This document shows positions 57,518-62,041 of a stretch of 62,041 bases of DNA, piece after piece (the first letter of the stretch is position 1; every line of letters begins with the position of its first letter). Source of the DNA: JBGPOS01 sp041488155 (GTDB taxonomy: Bacteria > Chloroflexota > Dehalococcoidia > Tepidiformales > Tepidiformaceae); assembly GCA_041488155.1 (NCBI GenBank), contig JBGPOS010000016.1, positions 1 to 62,041 of the forward strand, read 5' to 3'. The position numbers and the translations under genes are program-made. The notes under the pieces are model-generated. The model was not told the origin of the DNA. It saw only the letters and a list, made by a program, of their open reading frames with translations, and searched no databases.

Positions 57518-58531
57518 ATGTCCGAAGAGTTCGCCTGGCAGACCGGCCCCCGCGACGCCATCACCGACATCCCCGGCATCCGCGTCGGTCACTGGACTTC
57601 GCGCGCCGCCGCCACCGGATGCACCGTTATCCTCTGCAACGCCAGCACCGTGGCCGCCGTTGACGTCCGCGGTGGCGCCCCGGGCACTCGCGAAACCGAC
57701 GTCCTGGGGCCTGCGAACGTAGTCCGGCGCTGCGATGCGGTGGTCTTCGCCGGCGGCAGCGCCTTCGGCCTGGCCGCCGCCACGGGCGTGATGCGCTGGT
57801 GCGCCGAGCACGACATCGGGTTTCCTTCAGCTGCCGGGAAAGTGCCGATCGTCTCCGCCGCCAACCTCTTCGACCTCGGGCTCGGGACCCCGAATGCCTT
57901 CCCGGGCGAGGCAGAAGGCTACCGCGCCGCGCGCGCGGCGACCGGCGGCCGCGTCACCCAGGGCTCGGTCGGGGCCGGAACGGGCGCCACAGTCGCCAAG
58001 CTGCTCGGCAAAGAGCGTTGCCTCAAGGGTGGCCTGGGCACGGCCAGCGTCGCGGGACCCCGCGGTCTGCTCGCCGGCGCTATCGCCGCCACCAACGCCG
58101 CCGGTCACATCGTCGATCCGGACAGCGGCGCCCTGGTCGCCGGTCCTCGCGGCGATGATGGCGCATTCGTCTCGGTGCCCGAGGCGATGACCCGTCGAAC
58201 GGCCGGCATGGATGCCCTGATGGAGAACACCACGCTCGTCTGTGTCGCGACGAACGCGACCCTCGACCACCACCAGGTCCAGCGCATCGCCTATCAGGCC
58301 CACGATGGCCTCGCCCGCGCCGTCTTCCCCGCTCACACCTTCGCTGACGGCGACGTGGCCTTCGCCATCGCTATGGGGCTTGTGCCGGTCGAACCCGACG
58401 ACGCCACGACGATCGGACTCATGACCGTCCGCGCCGTGGAACGCGCCATCCTCAAGAGCGTCCGCCTCGCCACAGGCCTTCACGCCGTCCCCTCCGCCGC
58501 CGAATGGCTGTCGGCTTCGCACTCCCGCTGA
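57518..58531 (+). CDS. P1/S58 family peptidase (DmpA/NylC-like, self-cleaving)
   Basis: 337 residues. AITDIPGIRVGHWTSRAAATGCTVILC, DVRGGAPGTRETDVL and FAGGSAFGLAAATGVMRWCAEHDIGF, in sections, mark the family. ENTTLVCVATNATLDH contains the Asn-Thr bond where these Ntn-fold enzymes cut themselves to expose the catalytic Thr. Members are aminopeptidases, beta-peptidyl hydrolases or nylon-oligomer hydrolases; this cannot be resolved here. The N-terminal PRDAITDIPGI is complete, so ATG 57518 is well placed. Confidence 0.9.
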   Translation: MSEEFAWQTGPRDAITDIPGIRVGHWTSRAAATGCTVILCNASTVAAVDVRGGAPGTRETDVLGPANVVRRCDAVVFAGGSAFGLAAATGVMRWCAEHDIGFPSAAGKVPIVSAANLFDLGLGTPNAFPGEAEGYRAARAATGGRVTQGSVGAGTGATVAKLLGKERCLKGGLGTASVAGPRGLLAGAIAATNAAGHIVDPDSGALVAGPRGDDGAFVSVPEAMTRRTAGMDALMENTTLVCVATNATLDHHQVQRIAYQAHDGLARAVFPAHTFADGDVAFAIAMGLVPVEPDDATTIGLMTVRAVERAILKSVRLATGLHAVPSAAEWLSASHSR

Positions 58532-58646
58532 CCAATTGTCATTCGGATTTCATTCATCGCCTGTAGACCCTGGCGCGCGGCGGGCGTACAAGTAGGCCCC
58601 GTATGAACAACTGTCTATGGATCAACCAAGCGGAGGACCATCTCGG

Positions 58647-59724
58647 ATGAAACGCGCCTTCTTACTCCCGTTCGCGGTCGCGCTAATCGCAGCCTCGCTG
58701 TTGTTCGCTGGCTCAGGGGCCGCAGCGGCCGATGCAACGATCAATGCCAAAGCAGGCGGAGGCGAAGCTGGCTTCAACGTAAACTCGTTCATTCCGGCCG
58801 CGCTTACCGTTACCACCGGTACGACGATCCACTGGGACGTCCCCTGGTTCGAACCCCACTCTGTGACGTTCGGTACTCCCCAGGGCGACCCCACCGTCCC
58901 GAGCAGCCCCGGCCAGGCGGTCGTGAACTATGACGGCACCGGCGTGGCGAATTCGGGGCTCGTCTTCGGCCCGACCGGGAAGTTCGAAGTCAAGTTCACA
59001 AAGGCAGGGAGCTACACCTACATCTGCGTCATCCATCCGCTCATGAAGGGCACTGTCGCTGTGGTCGACTCGGGCGGCACGCCCGACACCCAGGCCTCAG
59101 CCGACACGCGCGGCGCCGGCGAGTACACCGCCGCATTAACCGGCCTCAAAGGCGTTGCCGCGGGACTCGGAGCCAAACAGGCGGCCGTCACGCCCAAAGC
59201 AGGCGGCGGCAACAAGTACAGCCTCGTCGTCGCCGGCGCCACCGATAAAGGCGATGTCCAACAGTACTTCCCGGCCAGCGTCAACATCCATGGCCAACGA
59301 CACGATTGAGTGGACGAGCTCGGTCCCAACACCTCACACCGTCACCTTCGGCGCGTTGCCCGGGGGCCCGCCTATCCCCGACAACCCCCTCGTCGGCAAC
59401 AAGTCGACCCCAGCCGCCACGTACGACGGCACGGGCTACTGGAACAGCGGTGTCATTGGCGTCAACTGGCCTGCCGGCCTGACGTTCTCAATGACGTTTA
59501 GCAAGGCGGGGTCATACACCTACTACTGCGTTCTCCACCAACCCCAGGGAATGGTCGGCACGGTCAACGTCGCGGCGCTCCCGGTGCCCCCGGCTCCGCC
59601 GAAGGTGGGCGATAGTCCAAGCGCGGACCAATCGGGCGGCCTCACCGGCCTCTTCCTGGTCCTCGGCGCCGTGGTCCTGACGACCCTCGCCGGCGGTGCG
59701 GCCGTCGTCGTAGCGCGGCGCTAG
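58647..59724 (+). pseudogene. Secreted double-cupredoxin protein, frameshifted between domains
   Basis: ATG 58647 follows GGAGGA. A signal peptide (ending GAAAADA) precedes cupredoxin domain 1 with PHSVTF and CVIHPLM (Cys-x2-His-x2-Met copper ligands). A linker with NKYSLVVAG leads to domain 2, where the frame is lost: VNIHG then a stop, while one frame over the text goes on as ANDTIEWTSSVPTPHTVTFG and CVLHQPQGM. An extra G at 59292/59293 explains it. The C-terminus has a membrane helix (LFLVLGAVVLTTLAGGAAVVV) and RR. Each domain should bind type I copper. It is either a sequencing indel or a recent inactivation. Confidence 0.8.
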
Positions 59725-59731
59725 CCTGCGG

Positions 59732-60325
59732 GTGACCGGGGCGGCTCCGTTGCCGCCACTGCGCCGGTTCGTCGCCCGGATCGTCCGCGCAGCGACGCCG
59801 GGGGGCGTGGCCGCGGTCTGCCTCGCCCTCGCCGCCTCCTTGGCGTGCGGTGGAGGCGGGCCCCCATCGGGCGTTACGCCGACCGTCGTCGCGGGGGTCG
59901 CTACCCGGCCGCAATCGACTGCCAGTCCAGCCGAGACACCCCCGACGGCGGCGGCGACGCCCAACCCCTCCCCATCGCCCGCTACCGCCTCCGCGACTGC
60001 GACTCAGCTCCCCGCCGCAACCTCCACCCCCAGTCCCCCGCCCCCAACCGCCACTCCCGCCCTTCCCGTCGCCGCCACGGTCGACGTGTTGGACTCCAAC
60101 CACTTCGTTCCAGCGAACGTCACCATCGCCGCGGGCGGCACGGTCACCTGGATCTGGGAAGGCAACGGTCTCCACGACCTCACCAGCGCGCAGTTCCCCT
60201 CCGACCCCGCTGGGGCGAAGTTCACCGGCCAGTACTCATTTCGCTTCGCACAAGCCGGGACCTACAACTATTCCTGCGCGGTCCACGAATACCTGGGAAT
60301 GCGCGGCACGGTGGTCGTCCGCTAG
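59732..60325 (+). CDS. Lipoprotein with C-terminal cupredoxin domain
   Basis: 197 residues from a GTG. A hydrophobic signal (AAVCLALAASLAC) ends in a lipobox Cys followed by GGGG. A Ser/Thr/Pro stalk of about 75 residues leads to a plastocyanin-like domain of about 85 residues: NHFVPANVTIAAGGTVTWIW, His in NGLHDLTS and CAVHEYLGM (Cys-x2-His-x4-Met). It would hold type I copper at the outer face of the membrane and may carry electrons for the b6c complex or a terminal oxidase. It starts 7 bp after the double-cupredoxin gene. Confidence 0.85.
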   Translation: MTGAAPLPPLRRFVARIVRAATPGGVAAVCLALAASLACGGGGPPSGVTPTVVAGVATRPQSTASPAETPPTAAATPNPSPSPATASATATQLPAATSTPSPPPPTATPALPVAATVDVLDSNHFVPANVTIAAGGTVTWIWEGNGLHDLTSAQFPSDPAGAKFTGQYSFRFAQAGTYNYSCAVHEYLGMRGTVVVR

Positions 60326-60327
60326 CC

Positions 60328-60693
60328 CTACCCCTGCTTCTCGACCACTTCCGTCTCGCACGGAGGCAGGATCGAAAGATGGGCCATCGAGGCGCCCGGC
60401 GCCGCTCCATGCCAGTGGACCTCGCCCGCCGCAACGTGGACGATGTCGCCCGCCGTGACCAGGTTCTCGCGCTCTTCGCTCGCGACGATCCCCATGCCCT
60501 CCGTGATGTACAGGATCTGGTCGGCGGAGTGGACGTGGCGAAGATTCCGCGCCCCATCCACGAAGCTCACCAGCGTCACCGTCATTGCCGGGCTCGTCGC
60601 CGCATCGATGAGCGATCGCCGGTAGACCGTCCCAACGAAAATCGGCGCAGTCGCCACCTCATCGCTCGTATCTGACCGCCGGACTACTTTCAT
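60328..60693 (-). CDS. Cupin-domain protein
   Basis: 121 residues from ATG 60693 with GGGAGG ahead. HVHSADQILYITEGMGIVASEERENLVTAGDIVHVAAGEVHWHGAAP is a single small cupin barrel with the His-x-His and later Glu/His metal ligands. AMTVTLVSFVDGARN precedes it. Such small cupins include carboxymuconolactone-linked and quercetinase-like proteins; the reaction is unknown. It converges with the cupredoxin lipoprotein gene two bases apart. Confidence 0.85.
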   Translation of the reverse strand: MKVVRRSDTSDEVATAPIFVGTVYRRSLIDAATSPAMTVTLVSFVDGARNLRHVHSADQILYITEGMGIVASEERENLVTAGDIVHVAAGEVHWHGAAPGASMAHLSILPPCETEVVEKQG

Positions 60694-60741
60694 CCTCGGC
60701 CTCCCAGGTCCTGGAGGGAGCACTATAGCCGAAGCCCGGCC

Positions 60742-61062
60742 CTATAGCTTCCGCGTCTTCACGGCTGTCCCGTAGGCGCAGACTTCCGTCCACATCCCGC
60801 CGATCTCCGACGTGTCGAAGCGCATCGCCAGGATTGCGTCGGCGCCCTTTCCCTGCGCCTCGGTGACCATCCGCTCCAGCACCTGCTGGCGGCTGTCGGT
60901 GAGCGCCTGGGTCATCCCCTTCAGCTCTCCCCCGAACATCGAGCGCACCCCTGACCCGATCTGCGACCCGATATTGCGCGAACGGACGGTCAGCCCGAAG
61001 ACCTCTCCCAGCACCTCCGTCACTTCGTACCCCGGGAGGTCGTTCATCGTCGAAATCAGCAT
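60742..61062 (-). CDS. YbjQ family (DUF74) protein
   Basis: 106 residues from ATG 61062. STMNDLPGYEVTEVLGEVFGLTVRSRNIGSQIGSGVRSMFGGELKGMTQALTDSRQQVLERM (in parts), then GADAILAMRFDTSEIGGMWTEVCAYGTAV, is the complete pentamer-forming YbjQ/putative heavy-metal-binding fold. Its role is unclear; it may be a metal or small-molecule binder. The choice of start removes a 17-residue N-terminal extension from an upstream GTG. AGGGCAGGA lies before the ATG. Confidence 0.88.
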   Translation of the reverse strand: MLISTMNDLPGYEVTEVLGEVFGLTVRSRNIGSQIGSGVRSMFGGELKGMTQALTDSRQQVLERMVTEAQGKGADAILAMRFDTSEIGGMWTEVCAYGTAVKTRKL

Positions 61063-61183
61063 CAGTCCTGCCCTCATTCCTTTGCCGACGCCCGCGCCCG
61101 GGAGCCGTGGCACGGCCGAACAGCATAGTATTCGGCCAAGCGTAGGTCTGCGACCCCGGGGCGATACGCGCGATCCGTCGAGG

Positions 61184-61609
61184 CTAGCCCACTACCACCG
61201 GCTGCCGCGAACGCTGCTTCGCAGGCGTCCGATGCATTGACCCGTTCCAGCCTGCGGCGCCTGCGAGTACCGCGTTCACATACGAGTTGAGGCTAACACT
61301 GTCGGCGCGGGCGAGCTCCTCCAGGGCGGCGTGAAGCCCCCTTGGCACCCGGACGAGGAACTTGCCACTGTGGGTGCTCTCTGCCCGCGGCAATGGGATC
61401 GGGTCGCCGTGGTCGAGCGCTACGTGGAGCCAGGCCTCCATTGCCTCGCTGATCATCGTGGCAGCCTCGGCAGGCGTGTCACCCTGGGACAGGCAACCTC
61501 TCAGCTCCTCGACCGAAGCGACCCAGCCGACATTCCCGTCCTCGTCCTCGTCTCGAACGAGTCCGATGTGATAAGGCAGCGCGAGGTAGTCTTCCAGTTT
61601 CAATTTCAT
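61184..61609 (-). CDS. hicB: HicB antitoxin
   Basis: 141 residues. Residues about 8-70 form the HicB partial RNase H-like fold (YLALPYHIGLVRDEDEDGN, WVASVEELRGCLSQGDTPAEAATMISEAMEAWL), and the C-terminal part (FLVRVPRGLHAALEELARADSVSLNSYVNAVL) is a ribbon-helix-helix DNA-binding region, so this antitoxin can repress its own operon. The ATG overlaps the hicA stop by four bases. The tail after the RHH (GSMHRTPAKQRSRQ) is basic. Confidence 0.92.
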   Translation of the reverse strand: MKLKLEDYLALPYHIGLVRDEDEDGNVGWVASVEELRGCLSQGDTPAEAATMISEAMEAWLHVALDHGDPIPLPRAESTHSGKFLVRVPRGLHAALEELARADSVSLNSYVNAVLAGAAGWNGSMHRTPAKQRSRQPVVVG

Positions 61610-61854
61610 CTCTGTTCCCCTTGGCCGATGACTTGGTCGATGGCGTCGAGCGCCCTCCGGACGTACACCGGCAGGACTGGCTTTCGAGACGGGATGCTCA
61701 GGTTCTGCCGGAGTGCCGCATGCCGGTAAACGTGGTGACTGCCCAACACATGAACGAGCTCGAAGCCGTGGTCACGAAGAACCTGATCGAGCTCACTTAG
61801 GGAGACGCTCCTGAAACTCCGGCGGAGGGCTCCCAGGCGTTTGTCTCGCTTCAC
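61606..61854 (-). CDS. hicA: HicA toxin (mRNA interferase)
   Basis: 82 residues from GTG 61854, longer at the N-terminus than many HicA (about 60). SLSELDQVLRDHGFELVHVLGSHHVYRHAALRQNLSIPSRKPVLPVYVRRALDAIDQVI, in parts, is the dsRBD-like fold; the catalytic His is in GSHHVYRH. It cuts mRNAs when free of HicB. The GTG lies exactly six bases after TATCGT (61861-61866), pointing to a leaderless transcript; a start further up (61872) would fall in the operator. Confidence 0.9.
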   Translation of the reverse strand: MKRDKRLGALRRSFRSVSLSELDQVLRDHGFELVHVLGSHHVYRHAALRQNLSIPSRKPVLPVYVRRALDAIDQVIGQGEQR

Positions 61855-61860
61855 GCAGAA

Positions 61861-61879
61861 ACGATACCACATCTGGTAT
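61861..61879 (-). promoter_or_regulatory. hicAB promoter and operator palindrome
   Basis: ATACCA (61864-61869) and TGGTAT (61874-61879) form a perfect inverted repeat with a CATC spacer that overlaps the -10 hexamer TATCGT (61861-61866, minus strand). Its position suits autorepression by the RHH domain of HicB. Confidence 0.55.
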
Positions 61880-61974
61880 TACGCTGTTGTCAGCAGCCGG
61901 GCGGCCCCGCACCGGAAGCAGTAGCGTTCCGTTAGTTCATGGAAGAGCGTTTGCAAGCAACGAGCGGAGTCCAT
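61879..61974 (-). CDS. Small Cys-containing ORF (31 residues)
   Basis: ATG 61974 lies one base after the stop of the gene entering from the right, so coupled translation is possible. The peptide has HELTERYCFRCGAARLL with a Cys-x2-Cys pair and an additional Cys near the start, like a fragment of a zinc ribbon. It is too short for a firm call. Confidence 0.3.
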   Translation of the reverse strand: MDSARCLQTLFHELTERYCFRCGAARLLTTA

Positions 61975-61975
61975 G

Positions 61976-62041
61976 TTAGGGCAGGATCTCGGTGAGGTAA
62001 TCGCGGCCGTTGGCCCGGGCGTTCTCCTTCAGCATCCAGAG
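61976..62041 (-). CDS. C-terminal end of a gene running off the right edge (partial)
   Basis: The last 21 codons are open to the window edge and read LWMLKENARANGRDYLTEILP before a TAA at 61976-61978. The protein cannot be identified from this fragment. Confidence 0.5.
   Translation of the reverse strand, partial: LWMLKENARANGRDYLTEILP

Noticed and set aside
59280..59300. Programmed +1 frameshift in the double-cupredoxin gene
   Set aside because: There is no slippery run, stimulatory stem or rare-codon pause; a simple extra G explains it better.
1..62041. tRNA or rRNA genes
   Set aside because: No cloverleaf with TTCRANY arm or rRNA segment was recognised in the intergenic regions by eye; a tRNAscan run would settle it.

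Overview
The window is about 62 kb of GC-rich bacterial DNA (third codon positions are mostly C or G) with densely packed short operons on both strands. No rRNA, tRNA, CRISPR array, transposase or phage gene was seen. The gene content suggests a monoderm, high-GC bacterium, most probably Chloroflexota. The reasons are a b6c-type quinol:electron-acceptor complex, a class E/F-like sortase, FGSV-type and IPT/TIG surface proteins, DUF4389 membrane proteins, an FGLLP-like membrane protein, and no outer-membrane genes. This is inference from families, not a measured placement.

Layout. 1-3885: a LysM/M23 cell-wall peptidase with a structured leader, an AAA-type ATPase, and a frameshifted matrixin-like protease. 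4013-7825: alanine dehydrogenase, a flavin/PNPOx-like protein, a sugar epimerase and a glycosyltransferase. 7872-15577: a cell-surface island with a sortase, two paralogous FGSV surface proteins, a RodZ-like protein, a CAP-domain protein and a 992-residue secreted protein. 15812-21705: leucine biosynthesis (leuC, leuD, leuB) interleaved with aat, a broken hydrolase-cyclase gene and an orphan HicB. 21896-30006: an ecdysteroid-kinase-like protein, a seven-repeat IPT/TIG protein, citrate synthase, a flavin reductase, an XRE regulator, a D-2-hydroxyacid dehydrogenase and a phosphoesterase. 30130-36028: rpsT, a GT2 glycosyltransferase, then the respiratory operon (a 32-residue membrane peptide, cytochrome b6-like, subunit IV-like, Rieske, and a cytochrome c-LysM-cupredoxin fusion), then two tiny desulforedoxin-like proteins. 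36113-39638: DUF1992, rpsU, yqeY and a PgpH-like HD phosphodiesterase. 39722-46726: purQ and purL separated by a coiled-coil gene and three DUF4389 membrane proteins. 46723-54889: an orphan DUF433 gene, a methyltransferase, an HTH-HIT fusion, an M16 peptidase, a papain-fold-like protein, a lipoprotein, a tyrosine phosphatase, an FGLLP-like membrane protein and ruvA. 55011-62041: mutM, an APH-like protein, a hypothetical, an S58 peptidase, two cupredoxin genes, a cupin, YbjQ, hicAB and a gene cut by the window edge.

The most unusual items are: the predicted electron carrier that joins a c-type cytochrome, about six LysM modules and a cupredoxin on one chain at the end of the bc operon; an excisionase-type HTH fused to a HIT domain; a hydrolase-cyclase gene split by about 123 bp that carry, on the other strand, a fragment of an unrelated coding sequence; and 7-bp-periodic tandem repeats, three of which end at or one base from the start codon (leuB, purL, mutM). 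Five genes carry a -10 hexamer exactly six bases before the start codon and lack a Shine-Dalgarno sequence, which suggests leaderless transcripts.

Two genes (matrixin, double cupredoxin) are broken by single-base indels, so assembly errors must be kept in mind. All functional calls rest on motif recognition by eye.
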